Source: Toxorhynchites rutilus septentrionalis (Eukaryota; Arthropoda; Insecta; Diptera; Culicidae). From it: DNA of 64,000 bases. The stretch is from the NCBI RefSeq assembly GCF_029784135.1, contig NC_073746.1, positions 39,447,378-39,511,377 on the forward strand, in the 5' to 3' direction. Positions 23,400-35,885 of this stretch are shown here, piece by piece (position 1 is the stretch's first letter; each line of letters starts with the position of its first letter). The notes under the pieces are model-generated. The model did no database searches. It had not been told where the DNA came from and saw only the letters and a program-made list of their open reading frames with translations. The position numbers and the translations under genes are program-made.

Positions 23400-24440
23400 C
23401 AGATTTTAGAAAAAAAAACTGTTATAAATTTAAAATGGAAATATTGACGAATCTAATCGGATATGTTCTTGGTATTGCTTACCACGTGGAAATATTATCT
23501 CTATCTTGGAAATCGTAAAGTTGACATGTGAATATAAATTCGAAGAAAACTTCACACTTGGGTGTCATGTTTTCGCCGATGAATAATGGGCACGATCCTC
23601 ACCAGTAATTAGAATTTGCCACTCTCATCACTCGTTCTGCTTCAAATTGTTAGAGATATTAAGTGCATCTATCGCATTCTAGAATACCAGCAGCAAATAA
23701 GTGAACTTCACAACTTATTTGCTGCTATTTGCAACCCATATTTGAATTTTGAAATTAATGGACTTTGAACAGATATAAATTGATTTCGTTATTCGATTCG
23801 TAATGAATTGCAACACTGTCTTAGTTAGTTTGTTGATGTAACGCTGAAGTGAGAGTTTGTTATTTATTCTAAGTTCGTGGTTCAATAGCACACGTGTCAT
23901 GTTGCACCATGGAACGGTATTCGTGCAACAGGTATGGAAGTTGGTTTTCGAGATTTCAGTCTCTGTTTGGCTGCGGGGACTATTGTACCCAAGGAAATTT
24001 GGTCTGCGTCGCCGATCAAGATTATAAATTTCATCAAACAGATTATTCCTGATGGGCACCTGGCTCGCCCCGAGCCCGCCCCCTCCCCAAGGTCTATTCA
24101 CCATAGAAACGTATCGTGTCCCCTAAATCTTTCGCATGCCAAATTGGGCTCCATTTGCTTGATTAGTTCTCGAGGTATGCAGAAATTTGTGTTTCAATTT
24201 GGTACGAAAATGTCCACGCTTGTCCACGGTGAAGGGGGTGGGAGTTCAGATAATGTCCACGTGGACACGTTAAACAAAAGTTTTTAAAAACACATTCAGA
24301 TCTACATTTTTATCTGCATTTTACATGTGGGGTGTTGATAACATGATGAAACGACCGGAATATTTGGAGGATTATCTAAATAATTTGGGAAGGACTTAGG
24401 GAACCGAGTGCTATCCAAATCTCTATACCTGCACTTGTGT
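23400..24440. other. Intergenic, one copy of a dispersed repeat
   Basis: 24080-24250 resembles one unit of the tandem repeat at 25360-25925 (CCATAGAAACGTATCG, GCTTGATTAGTTCTCGAG). A palindromic GCAGCAAATAAGTGAACTTC...ACTTATTTGCTGC lies at 23690-23726. No gene. Confidence 0.5.
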
Positions 24441-24882
24441 ATTAGATAAAGTGACCAGATGGTCAGAGGTCTAACGCGGGACACAAAAAACAAAACGATA
24501 TGTATATACGTTATTTGAACATAAACCATAGTTGAGCGAGTCTAAACTGATCAGTATTATTTCTTTCTGATCATCGGCACTTAGTTGTGATTTTTCGGTG
24601 GTTTAGATTTTGTTTACGTTCCCCAGGTAAGCGATGATGTCGAATATATCATTCACATCAAGTTCTCGAAGAAGGTCCTTCTCTGTCAGACGTGAAGGGA
24701 ATGTCCAAGCAGCGCTTCATTTACGATACTTCATCAACTCTGCCTCTTCCTGTCGAGTATACACTAGTTCTTCCGGCTTATTTAAAACGTTAAGCCCTGA
24801 CCGAGCTAGAGGACCAAAGATGAACTTTTCGTCTGACTCACGTTGGTCCCTGCGGATCAATAGGGGACTTTTATAAACATCA

Positions 24883-25261
24883 CTAGCTGACCCGGCAAAC
24901 TTCGTCCCGCCCAAATTTTATTTTTCGTTATCACATTCATGTTTCCTTACTAAGCGCTGTTCATGAGTCTAATCGCAGAATTGTTCATTGATTGAAACAA
25001 AAATTATCTTTAAAATTACCTTTTACTATAAAATTCCTAGTACTTCTACCAAAACTCGTCATTATAATATCAGATTATTTTTAGACACAATTCTCGTTAA
25101 ACATTTTTCAACCACTTGCAAATGAAATGTTTCTCCGTTACATGGAATAAATGTTTGATACCGAAAACATGATAGAATAGAGACACCCCTAAATCAGACA
25201 ATTCCTCTCTCGAGTTTTGCTCTTATCAACACATTCGGCGATCCATTCATATTTATATAGA
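24883..25261 (-). mobile_element. Short non-autonomous Helitron
   Basis: On the minus strand it begins TCTATATAAATATGAATGG (25261) and ends CCGGGTCAGCTAG (24883). An A precedes the TC and a T follows the CTAG. These are the classical Helitron rules (5'-TC, 3'-CTRR, insertion between A and T without target duplication). The same 3' end occurs at 46775 and 51872. No ORF. Confidence 0.85.
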
Positions 25262-25359
25262 TAGAAGACCATATAAGAGTGCGTTTTATTACATTAAAAT
25301 CCATTTCCATTTTCGAACGAAAATCAATTTCGTTATCGCAAACATTTGTGTTTAATTTG

Positions 25360-25925
25360 AGAGCCTCCCCTTGGAGAGGGGGGAGGAGTGTCGAACCATT
25401 ATAAAAATGTTTATTAATCTCTAAAACTTCTATATGCCAAATTTGATTCCATTTGCTTGATTAGTTCTCGAGTTATTCAGACCCCCCCCCCTCCTGTAGA
25501 GAGAGGGAGGAGTGTCAAACCACCTCAGAAACTTGTATTGCCTCCTAAAACCTCCACATGCCAAATTTGGTTCTATTTTCTTGATTAGTTCTTGAGTTAT
25601 GCAGAAATTTATGCTTTATTTGTATGGCAGACCGCCCCTCCCCCTTTTTTTTTTTTGAAAAAGGGAGAAGTGTCTTACCACCATAGAAACATTGATTGCA
25701 TCCTTAGACCTCCACATGCCAAATTTGGTTTCGTTTGCTTGATTAATTTTCGAGTAATGCACAAATTTGTGTTTCATTTGTATGGCAGCCCCCCTTTAGA
25801 GAGGGGGAGGAGTGTCTAACCACCATAGAAACATTTCTTGCATCCTAAAACTTTCATTTGTATGGCAGCCCCCCCTTAGAGGGGGGGAGGGGTTTCGAAC
25901 TATCATAAGAACCATCCCCGACCCC
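25360..25925. repeat. Tandem repeat, about 115-135 bp unit
   Basis: Four to five units contain CCACCATAGAAACATT, CTCCACATGCCAAATTTGG, GCTTGATTAGTTCTCGAG, TTTGTATGGCAG and a C-rich/G-rich pair CCCCCCTT...GAGGGGGAGGAG. The C/G runs can pair within a unit. A lone unit is at 24080-24250. Confidence 0.8.
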
Positions 25926-25944
25926 AAAAACTCCTACTTACCAA

Positions 25945-26217
<273 letters not shown>

Positions 26218-26469
26218 ATATATATATAGATTTTCCAATTCTGTTGCTGTTGTTGATGAAACCAGCTCAAAGTATTCATCTTTGGATGCATTAGAAGCGT
26301 TCTTGAACAGTCTGCCAAATAAAAGTTTTTTTTGAGGTTCATCCATTTAAGAACATCAACATGATCAAATTGTGATATTGAAATATATTGATATCGCGGG
26401 AGATTTTCGTTTCTTTTGCCAAATGCGGGACGTTTCGCGGGACGAAATCTTACGCGGGACATTTTGTTG

Positions 26470-27790
26470 AAATGCGGGACGTCTGGTCAGTTTAGTATTA
26501 GAAGAACCAGATTCAGTCCTTTTTGGAGTACCCTCGTTCCCGAATATTTCTCGAATTTTGCGACGTTATCTTTAATACAGCTGAGTTAGGCATGCTCAGC
26601 ACAAGAGAGCGGTTTTTTTTGAGGATCACTTTGTCCTACCGAACGAAAGATTGGGATATTGCAAGTGAGATTTCCGTGAATTAGCACATGTTATTACAAC
26701 ATTCGTGTTTTTTTCAAGAGGCTTTGAATCCGAGATTAGATTACATATTTTGCACCGCAGCCAAGAGGAAACTGCTATCAATTAGATCAATGGCATAGTG
26801 GAAACCACAAGCGATAAGTCTTCCTATATTTGAAATTAAACATGACATTTCCGCGTTTTATGTAATTAACCACATCGGAAATATTTTTGTTTCAAATTAG
26901 AGCATTTTAGGCATTAAAAATATTGTTTTATTTGTTCTAATTTTCGCTTCATTATCTGAACTTGCATTTCGCTGTCAAAGTTCAATAAAGAAGTATGCCG
27001 AAATCCATTGGTTGTTTCTCCATTGGAATGCTTTCGACACATTTTTCTCAATAGTATCTTGATTAGCTTCATTTAAAACAACATTCAATTGTGCTAAATC
27101 ATTTCAGAAATCTTCAGAAAAACTATGTTCGAAAGACACTTGTTTCTCGCAATTGAAAGATTCTATTGCCAAATAAGTTCCCTTAGATGTTATTTCATGC
27201 GTAATTTTACGATTACAAAAAAGTTTTTGCTAGATTATGCAGTTTTACTGCCGTACCGTTTTAACCATTAGAGAAGCAGATATGCATTTGTCGTTGGTTT
27301 TCTCGAATGTTTTCGAAAAGCGATTTTGAAGGAGTAATATTTTGGGCATAATACCAGTTATCATAGTGGAATTATTACATAAATGATTAAATAGATTTCC
27401 ATACGCATTAGAACAAATGAAATGGAAAAGAACGAATTTTGTTTTAGCAATTCTAACCCAGCATTTCATACAGTTGCCCTTACCGAGTTTTTCCTGCAGC
27501 CAACGATTACACATATTTTCAAACTCTAAGATATATTGGTAGGGAAGGGGCAATCAATCAAAGAATAGAAAACAACCGCCGCATCTACTAATGAAGCTTT
27601 TTCGCATTTTTTCTTTTCAAAAAAGGATTTACGATTATGATCTGAATAAAACGATTTCAATTTTGCAGGTTCCGGGAGTGAAGCAGTTTGCGTTGCATCG
27701 AAAGAAAGATGCGCTGCCTGAGTCAAGAATTGTCTAGTGTAATTGTGCCTCACGAGCACTCCGAGAGAAATCTGGATATTCAATGCAGAA
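26470..27790 (-). pseudogene. Possible hAT-like transposase relic with BED-type N-terminus
   Basis: Minus-strand fragments include a possible BED-finger region and linker (27526-27783, with RHNYTRQFLTQAAHL and PAKLKSFYSDHN). A following fragment is at 27245-27553. Near 26590, LSMPNSA resembles the hAT C-terminal LSLPHSNA motif. The flank GACCAGACGTCCCGC (reverse complement near 26479-26493) resembles hAT termini. Stops and frameshifts are many and matches are weak, so the family is uncertain. Confidence 0.35.
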
Positions 27791-28242
27791 TGGTCGCTAG
27801 GAATTTGTTATTAAAACAAGTTTTCAATGCGAAAAAAACCAAAACAAAAGACATCTTTTTTATTCTTTAATTGTTTTTTCTAGTTTTCTTTTTATAATTA
27901 TAAAAACACAAAAAATAAGACTAATTGAAAATTGAATATAGACACAATGCAATTATTTCTTTTTTTCCAATTAAAATATATGGAAGAATGTCCACGTTTG
28001 TCAACGGAGGGGGAAGGGGGAGTCTAAAATCGTGCTGGACAGCCCCTTATTTTCCTTTTCCACTTTTGAAATTTGAAACTCATCATACATTGTCATAGGG
28101 TGTTTTAAATATTATAGAATGACATGTAGAAGGGGTTCTCAATGACAGAAATTTGAAACTCACAATTTAACTATACAAATCAACCACATGGTCATATTAC
28201 CACCACTGCCCGTCTTACCCGCACCTCCCCCACATGCTTTCT

Positions 28243-29525
28243 AAAGGGTGTGTCACATCAAATTGCATCACGGAAAAAACGCTGTAGAAATTTAATTTTT
28301 AGGAATTATATCTTCAGCTTTCGCTTATAATCAGATAAGAGTGTATAGATCACGTTGGCCATGCTTCACTGTCAATTTTTCGTAAATTTGGAAAAATGTC
28401 GTCGAACGAAGAAGAGCGTCGTGAATTAATCCTGTGCACTCATTTCGAGAATCCGGAGTTGTCACATCGGGACATCGGTAAGATGCTGGGAATCGTCCAA
28501 TCCACGGTCAGCAGAGTACTAAAACGATACTTCGAGAACCTAACCATCGACCGGAAGGTGAAGAACGGCAAAAATGGATGCTCCGTCAGTGAAAAAGATC
28601 ACAAGCGCGTAGTTAAGCAGTTTAGACGTGATCCGAGAAGTTCGGTCCGGGATGTCGCCAATAAGCTGAATTTGTAAAGTTCATTCGTCCAGCGGATCAA
28701 GCAGCGGGAGGGCCTGCGTACATACAAGAAGAAGAAGGCTCCTAACCGCGACGAAAGGCAAAACATGGTGGGGAAGACGCGAACCCGGAAGCTGTACACC
28801 GAAATGCTGACGAAGCCGCATTGCCTGGTAATGGACGACGAAACCTACGTCAAAGCGGACTTTCGTCAGCTGCCGGGCCTGTTGTTCTTCTCCGCAGAGG
28901 ACAAATTCAGCGTTCCGGAGGAGATTCGCAAGCAGAAACTATCCAAGTTTACAAAGTACATGGTGTGGCAAGCGATCTGCTCTTGCGGAAAGCGGAGCGC
29001 CCCCTTCATGATGACCGGCACGGTAAACGGGCAGGTTTACCTTAAGGAGTGCCTACAGAAGCGCTTACTACCTCTATTGAAGCAGCACGCGGGCCCGACC
29101 ATCTCCTGGCCGGATCTCGCTTCGTGCCACTATTCAAAGGACGTGTTGGAGTGGTACGAAGCCAACGGGGTCACCCTCGTGCCAAAATGAACCCGCCCAA
29201 CGCGCCGGAGCTTCGCCCAATAGAGAAATATTGGGCGATTATGAAGCAGGCCCTCCGGAAGAACCCAAAAGTTGTCAAATCGGAGGGAAAATGGATTTCT
29301 GTTAAAAAAAAACTACAATCTGACGTTGTACAGCATAACCTTATTGACGGGGTAAAAAGGAAGGTGCGAGCATACGGGCTTGGGCTCGAAGTATGAATAA
29401 AAACAAAATGCCAAAAGTTGTTTAATAGTTTTTATTTTACTGTCTAATATTTTCAAAAGGATCGGTCTACTGGGCGAATTTCTACAGCATTTTTTCCGTG
29501 ATGCAATTTGATGTGACACACCCTT
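28243..29525 (+). mobile_element. DD37E mariner-like element, copy 2
   Basis: Same TIRs as copy 1, flanked by TA (28241-28242 and 29526-29527). Flanking sequence on both sides carries a similar ~50-bp word (ATTATAGAATGACATGTAGA at 28110 and 29587), so the target was itself repetitive. Confidence 0.93.
28396..29396 (+). pseudogene. DD37E transposase, copy 2, stop and frameshifts
   Basis: Nearly identical to copy 1. The helix-turn-helix region is intact, and catalytic Asp residues are in YVKADFR and WPDLASC; CLVMDDETY is complete here. The TAA at codon 94 (28675-28677) is in exactly the same place as in copy 1. A four-base deletion near 29187 (after VTLVPK) shifts the frame before the catalytic Glu block LRPIEKYW, and 12 bases are lost near 29287. 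Two small changes near the end differ from copy 1. It cannot make a functional enzyme. Confidence 0.9.
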
Positions 29526-29744
29526 TAATGCAATAACCAACATTCCTGCATTCCTTTCAATTCATTGTCATAGGGCGATTAAAATATTATAGAATGACAT
29601 GTAGAAGGTGTCTCTCTTTTTTTTCACACCAAAAAATTATTTGTAAACCTATTCAGGACATTCATTATCTCTTTGCGGTCGTATGTCTGCTCTCAGCCGC
29701 CAAACATGTTTTACTGTTCCGATCGTATGGTGGCTCTCAGCCAC

Positions 29745-30085
29745 CGATATCGTTGGAAGACTATTTTTGGCCAGAATTGGAAGATCTTAACATCAATGAT
29801 ATGTAGTTTCAACAATACGGTGCCACTTGATAAACAGCGCACGTTACAACTACACTTTGATCTTAGCCTTTAGGCCGAGAAGCGTTGCACGTTACAACGG
29901 ATTTATTAAAAAGCAAGTTTGGTTGACGCGTTACTTCGAGAGAAGAACCTGTTCGTTGACCGCCTCGTTCATGCGATTTGACGCCATTGTATTTCTTTTT
30001 ATGGGACCTGCAACTTTAGAAGAGCTCAGAGACAATATCCAACGCGAAATTCGCAACTTTCCGGCCGAAAAGTGTAGCTGAGTAG
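29745..30085 (+). pseudogene. IS630/Tc1-type transposase fragment, second-Asp region
   Basis: Plus-strand pieces FWPELEDLNIND and FQQYGAT match the second catalytic block (FQQDGAT, with Asp replaced by Tyr) of a common insect IS630-type transposase. LEELRDNIQREIRNFPAEK near 30013-30075 matches its C-terminus. The intervening catalytic third block is degraded. Confidence 0.65.
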
Positions 30086-30440
30086 CCAACGTTTGACGGG
30101 AACATGACGGTTGTTCTCATCGACGAAGAAATACGGTTCAATCACTCCTCCGCCATGAAAACATAAACAGTATTTTTGCGAATGCAACGGTGTTTCTTGA
30201 AGCACATGTGGGTTTGCATCTGACCAATAACGCATATTTTGCATGTTGACAAAGCCATTTAACCAGAAATGAGCATCATCGCTGAAGATGATTATGTGAT
30301 GAAAATCGTCATTTTCTTCAAGATTCGCCAGAGCCAAGTCACAGAGGTTTCGGCACTACAGAACGGCGAAGACAGAACTTGTATTTTTTGGTATTTCTTC
30401 AAACGGTTTCAAAAGCCTAGCGCACTGGCTCCATGAAGCC
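30085..30440 (-). pseudogene. IS630/Tc1-type transposase fragment, first-Asp region, inverted
   Basis: Minus-strand IIIFSDDAHFWLNGFVNMQN, YWSDANPHVL and PYFFVDENNRHVPV match the first catalytic block of the same transposase family (usual form FSDEAHFxLNGxVNxQN). It points toward the plus-strand fragment, so the gene has been split by an inversion or two copies abut. Confidence 0.7.
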
Positions 30441-30459
30441 CCACTGTTCTCACGTATAT

Positions 30460-31950
30460 ACCCGTTGTGCCTAATTTTATGAGCTGCAAAAAATACTTTC
30501 ATTTTTCGAAACACATGAAATCTTTTCGTGCACAGGTGATTGTGAAATATCGATGGATTATTGACTTTGACTTAGGGAAAACGGGTGCAAGAATATTGAG
30601 TTCAACCATTCCACGAGCAATCGATACATGACCCGGAGTAGGTAGATAACCGGCAGTAGCATATTTAAAAACGTAATGGGATGATATGAGACTAATTTGG
30701 TGGATTCATTTTCCAGTGTTTATCTGAACGAAACCTATTGGACCATTATGATGCAACGATGTCTCTTAATGAGCCAGGAGAGGGGCGAAGAATATGTATG
30801 CTATGCCCAGAAAGTGAAGAAACAATTAGACAAAATTATCGGAGACGGCTGTTTGAACTCTAAATACGTGAAGTGAAAATTACAGGATTTCTACATCCAA
30901 CCAGAACAACCTCCAACATTTAGTTCATTATATGTAAACCGGATTGAATACCTGCAAAAATCCACCACGAATTTGGTTTTCTTCCGATCATTATATTTTA
31001 TTTTTACGTATTCCGTACTCTCCCTTTACAGCGCTCTGATTCGCTTCTCAAACCTACGCTGAGCAACTAATGAATAGCCGACTTCCCTTGAAATCATTTC
31101 ATGAAAGTTGAAAGTTTCGAAAGCGCAATCTAGTGACACATTATATGGCGCGTAGGTAAATTGTTCTGCTAGATCCAGATAGATAGATTCGTCGGAGTCA
31201 ACAACTTGTTCTATTCTTCCACGAGTGACTAATTGTTGTAGAGATTTGCAAGATCCGGTTGTAATTGCTCGTTACTTGCTATCATTATTTTTTATAATTA
31301 GTCGAGCTGATCGAACCTTGGAGTAATTCAAATGACTTGCACGTATTTAGATTTGATATAGCGCATCAATGTGCCCATTCATACGCTTTTTAGAAGCCGC
31401 TCCATTTTTTATAACAGAAAAAACTGGATCAATATTACTGCACATATCTGACCTTTTCACATTGAAATATTTTTGAATTATCCTTCACTTTGACGTCGAG
31501 AATTAAAAAAAAACTGTAAGTGAGTCCGGAAAACAGAACTATGGATTTATTAGGTAACACCGCAAACTACCGTTCTTTAAACCAAATACTTCCAACTCCA
31601 AGTTCGATTGTGTAGGTCGAAACTTAGAGAAGGGTTCGGTGGCGCTGAAGGGGAACACGTTATGGATTATTTAATCGTGAGAGAACGTTGATAAGTAGGT
31701 CGAAATAGGAACATAATAAAAATTCAGACACATAATATCACTCATTACTGTTATTATTATTGAATCTAACATTCTCAGCATATTTAACAACCCTATTTTT
31801 CAATCCATATCACACTTTTTTTTCTGTCCAAAATCACAAGTCCATATCGAAAAGAGGCGGACTTTGAATTTCAGTTCACCACGAGAAGACACTTATTCAA
31901 CCGATAAACTGAATTATTCATTTAACTGTATCATTTGCACTTGTAAACAT
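30460..31950. other. Intergenic, nothing recognised
   Basis: This AT-rich sequence has no supported ORF, repeat boundary or RNA gene. Confidence 0.4.
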
Positions 31951-32019
31951 CATATTGCGCTCCACAACCAATCCAAGCAATTCTAAGCGATCGAGTCTGG
32001 ATAATTTGCCACACTTCAT

Positions 32020-32949
32020 TCATGACGACGGAAGTAGCTCGTCTTCCTCGCCCCCTGCCACAACCGCGTTGGAGATCTCCGTCAGTGATAGGGTTAACTT
32101 GTCCATAAGAGAAGGTTTGACTTCGTCCAGCAAAACGTGGGGATTTGCGTTGATAGCCTGGTTTCCGATTTCCTCCAGCGCAGGGTCACCATTGAACAGA
32201 TTCTTCAGATAAAACCGAGCATCGTTGAACTTAATCTTCAAGCCTACCGGATGGAATTTGAGGTAATTCTTCCCATCTTTCGGTTCTAGGAAGTATTTCA
32301 CTTTCAGACTGACCAAGGTGTCATCTTGAAACAAGAACAAATATATGTTATACACGTGTCATCAGTTGATATCCGAGTTGTTCACCTAACGTTAGATTGA
32401 AAGGTCCTCTGCCGGAGATTTTCAAAAGCAGAATATTCATGTCCAAATCGTATTTGCCTTTCACCAATAGCGATGGTAATTTCGCGCTGATATTGAACAT
32501 CCTGTTCGGCACATCGTCACTGTTGAAACGATCGAATTGGTGAAATCGCTTTAAACTGCATACAATTTAGGCATACCGAATTTTCCGAATCACAAAACCA
32601 CTAACACCAGCAATGGAAATGTCTCTAAGGTTGGCCCTAAAACTTGGCCCATGGTCAATGTCGATTTTATCAATCAGCAGCGGATCCAACGGAGGGGCAT
32701 TTCGATTTTCTCCGTAGTTTCCGGACGCGATGTTCGGTCGAATCTTTTCCACTACGTTGATGATACATTGGCCCAAAGCTGGATCGTTTCGTTTGCAAAC
32801 CTCAAGCACTGGAGCTAGTTAAAAGAGGGACCTCAGCAATTTCTAAACATCACAACACCACGCGTTGGAAGGCACTTGTATTTACCAATCTTGGTGAATC
32901 CGACTGCCAAATTCAGCACCACAACCACAATCACCGAACACGACTTCAT
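32020..32949 (-). CDS. takeout/JHBP-family secreted protein, gene 2
   Basis: Four exons: 32886-32949, 32577-32814, 32386-32519, 32020-32324 (minus strand), 246 aa, with the same phases as gene 1. MKSCSVIVVVVLNLAVGF is the signal peptide. The mature part begins APVLEVCKRNDPALGQC with both family cysteines. Later blocks are KIRPNIASGNYGENR, FLEPKDGKNYLKFHPVGLK, ARFYLKNLFNG and NPHVLLDEVKPSL. No stops or frameshifts, and all introns are short (61-71 bp). It is expected to act as an extracellular carrier of a small lipophilic ligand. Upstream lie a TATA box (33024-33031) and an E-box (33297-33302). Confidence 0.93.
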
Positions 32950-33023
32950 TGTTGGTTTTTATCACTCCCGAAAGGCACCTTTATCTTCTGACAGTTACGA
33001 ATCAAATGAGTTGTTTTCGCGGA

Positions 33024-33031
33024 TTTTATAC
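33024..33031 (-). promoter_or_regulatory. TATA box of takeout-like gene 2
   Basis: GTATAAAA on the minus strand, 75 bp upstream of the ATG, is followed by a CTCATT initiator-like word at the same spacing as in genes 1 and 3. Confidence 0.7.
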
Positions 33032-33296
33032 GATATAACACGTTTCAGCAGAAACCACACTCCGACAGCACGCACTTTACTCACTATTCCAGGCGGTAAT
33101 TTGAACGCGGCTGCGATCGCTGCAAGTCATTAGCAGTGGCAATTAGTTCGACACTTCTTAATTGAAGCGTATTGTTAGAAGGGAGAGTAGTCTTATCCGT
33201 TGGCGGTTGGTAGGCAAACGATAACCGGCAACACGGGGGACGATCAGTTTGGATCAGGAGCAATCCATCTGCTGTTCGTTCGCTGTCGCTTACTGG

Positions 33297-33302
33297 CACG
33301 TG
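33297..33302 (-). promoter_or_regulatory. CACGTG E-box upstream of gene 2
   Basis: CACGTG occurs in TGGCACGTG about 348 bp upstream of the ATG. Flanking sequence (TCTGATCATGACCTT, TTTCTGTTTGCCGAGAGAA) is shared with gene 1 upstream (23250-23296). Confidence 0.45.
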
Positions 33303-33895
33303 TGGAAGATCTAATATCGAGCTCCTATCTGATCATGACCTTCGTTTGCGCCTCGGTTTCTGTTTGCCGAGAGAAGCATGTGTGGATGTGCGTAGTATGC
33401 TGAATCCGTTCTAGTTAGCACCCACATATCGGGCAAAGAGTGAGAGCATGTCAACAATTTATTATGATTATCAAACACCAGTAGATCAATCTAGACCAGG
33501 GGTTCTCAAACTATTTTGGGCCTTTTTCCAGAATAAAGTGATACCTTAGATCCCTATAGCCAAACTTCTTCAATCATATGAAATACTTAACAATTGAATA
33601 ACTTTGCTGTCCACTAACCCTTTATAAAGCCGTGGAAATTAGGCAAGGAATCGACTCAATATTCAGAGAAAATTAGTCTTACATGAGGAAGACACATGTT
33701 TTCGCGGAGAAACTGCGTGAAGAAGTCAAAAGTCATTACCAACTAAATACGGATATAGTCAGTCAGAAAATCAGCTGACTATCCTCAGTTGACTATGACT
33801 ATGCAGAGCCCTGGTTACGCTACGCGCAGGTAAACTAAGCATTTTGTAAATTCTTTTTCAATCACTTTACTTTGGTTCACTTCATTTAGCTTCGT

Positions 33896-34167
33896 CTTCT
33901 TCTTCTTCAATCGCACTAACGTTCCTAGAGGAACTTCGCCGTCTCAACGTAGTATTACTTGCGTCATTTTTATTAGTACTTAGTTGAGATTTCTATGCCA
34001 AATAACACGCCTTGAATGCATTCTAAGTGGCAAGCTCTAGAATACGCGTGACCACAGTGCAAGACGGAGGCAATTTCTTTGACGAAAAATTCCCCGACCA
34101 GAACGGGAATCGAACCCGAACACCCGGCATGTTAGTTGTGACGCTAACCACTCGGCCACGGGAGCAC
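33896..34167 (-). repeat. tRNA-derived SINE, full length with 13-bp target duplication
   Basis: The minus-strand head is GTGCTCCCGTGGCCGAGTGG, with B box GGTTCGATTCC, then the body and a GAAGAAGAAGA tail. CATTTAGCTTCGT is duplicated exactly at 33883-33895 and 34168-34180. The head looks like a tRNA but has no intact cloverleaf that I can draw, so it is not called as a tRNA gene. Confidence 0.92.
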
Positions 34168-34205
34168 CATTTAGCTTCGTAATCACTTCGAATTCAATGA
34201 AAAGA

Positions 34206-34699
34206 GGGGGGCCTCCGTAGCCACATTGGTTGCGCGTTCGCTTAGTAAGCGATCGATCGTGAGTTCGAAACTCAGGGCCCTCATTGACCATCTTTGTGTT
34301 GTTACAGAATAACTACGTCCACGCAACAATCATCAGCGATGGAGATCGATCCACGGTCGAAATATGATCGATTCATCCATACAACTGCTCTGCTCTGCAA
34401 GACACATCGGGCTGCTGCTCTATAAATAACTCAACAATGATCAATCAACTGTCTCCGCTATCCGGTGGTCCAACTGGATTGGATAATGGAAGAACAGAAA
34501 GAATACTCTTACGCCTAAATGGCTACTGTGTGAATGTACCATATGTAATGGTATAGAAGAAATACTGGCGAATGACAACTGTGTAATGTGCTAATTATAG
34601 ATATGATAAATATGTGACATGTACACGATTAAAATTCGGCTCTGTTACAGCTAAAATGCCAATGAGCCTAAAATAAATAAAAGGAACAAAAAAATAAAA
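34206..34699 (+). repeat. Feilai-like tRNA-derived SINE, copy 1
   Basis: The head has A-box-like TAGCCACATTGGTTGCG and B-box-like GAGTTCGAAACTC. A ~400-bp body and an A-rich 3' end follow (AATAAATAAAAGG...). AATGAAAAGA is duplicated at 34196-34205 and 34700-34709. Resemblance to the Aedes Feilai family is from general knowledge. A second copy is at 49166-49630. Confidence 0.88.
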
Positions 34700-34824
34700 A
34701 ATGAAAAGATGAGTGTATTATAATTCAAGCTCCGATGAAGCTTCACAAAGCGTTCTCACAATATGCACAAAGAAAACTGCACAGTACTAAGCATGCTTTG
34801 GTATGGATTTTGATTTAGGATTAG

Positions 34825-35787
34825 GGTAAATGATCTTGGTTTGTCCAATTGGGGGTGTTTTTACGCAACTAGTAAATGCAAATCGATTTTTCTTCATGAA
34901 AATCACACATAATCGATACGAGTTTGGGTTTGTTGAAAAGCCTCAAGTCTCTAGTTGCTAATACTACCATAAAGTGTTGAAATTATTCAAATTTTTATGT
35001 TTTTTAACGATTTTCCTTAAAGAAGAATTATGATCATGGTTTGACCACCTCTGATCATGGTTTGCCCAAAAAAATGATCATGGTTTGTCCGGTTTTAGAA
35101 ATCTCCATTTTTGAATGAAAACATTCGAATTCACAATTAGATGTTGCATTTATCATTGCTTGAGTTTACTGTCATCATATTGATTCATTCATAATTTAGG
35201 CTTTCTTCAGAATATTGCCTTTTCTTGGGCATTTTAGAAGTGTTCACCTCAACACAATCAACACAGAAAAACCATACTTCTGCTATGCGCGAAGCACACC
35301 ATAAACAAACATAAACAACTGCAGCGCGCCAAGCGGTTGCCATAGAAATCATGTGGACGAAACAACATTATTGAATTGGACAACTTATAATCAGAATTGA
35401 GTTCATCAAAATGCGTTAATTTAATGGTTTAGCTATGTAAATCCGATACAAATGGTGAGCAAGCATGATGTTTACAATATTTATAAGTGTTGTAACCCAG
35501 AAAAGGTCTGAATACATGCCAAATAATCATCTGGTGATCGATTAAAAGTTAGCTCGAATGAGGGGCGCATTGACACAAATAGAAGGTGTATTTTATAATC
35601 CTTTAAAACATGTGATTTCGTAAAAATATACTATCAAACTACTATAAATCATGTAAAAGGCAATTTCATTTATATGTTTCGAAACATTCGAAGGCCTTAT
35701 TTGACACAGGAGCGCTGAATTAGAGCATTCAAAAAAGTGGGCAAACCATGATCATATTTTCGACTGGACAAACCAAGATCATTTACC
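34825..35787. mobile_element. Non-autonomous TIR element, GGTAAATGATC ends
   Basis: GGTAAATGATCTTGGTTTG at the left is exactly mirrored at the right end. Internal subterminal repeats (ATGATCATGGTTTG, three near 35030-35090 and one inverted near 35740) resemble the layout of the element at 4757-6368. No ORF, and no convincing target duplication. Confidence 0.72.
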
Positions 35788-35885
35788 GTCTTTCATTTCT
35801 GTACCGGCATGTGAGTTAAAAGCATCAGTAACAAACGTTGGAGGCGTAAGGCTTTGATCGTTAATAACTCTTTTCCGGCTGAACG

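Noticed and set aside
24634..24914. Overlapping 80- and 65-codon frames
   Set aside because: No known domain; adjacent to the Helitron end and not supported by splice signals.
34090..34290. Possible tRNA genes
   Set aside because: A- and B-box-like words belong to SINE heads with target duplications and long bodies; no complete cloverleaf.
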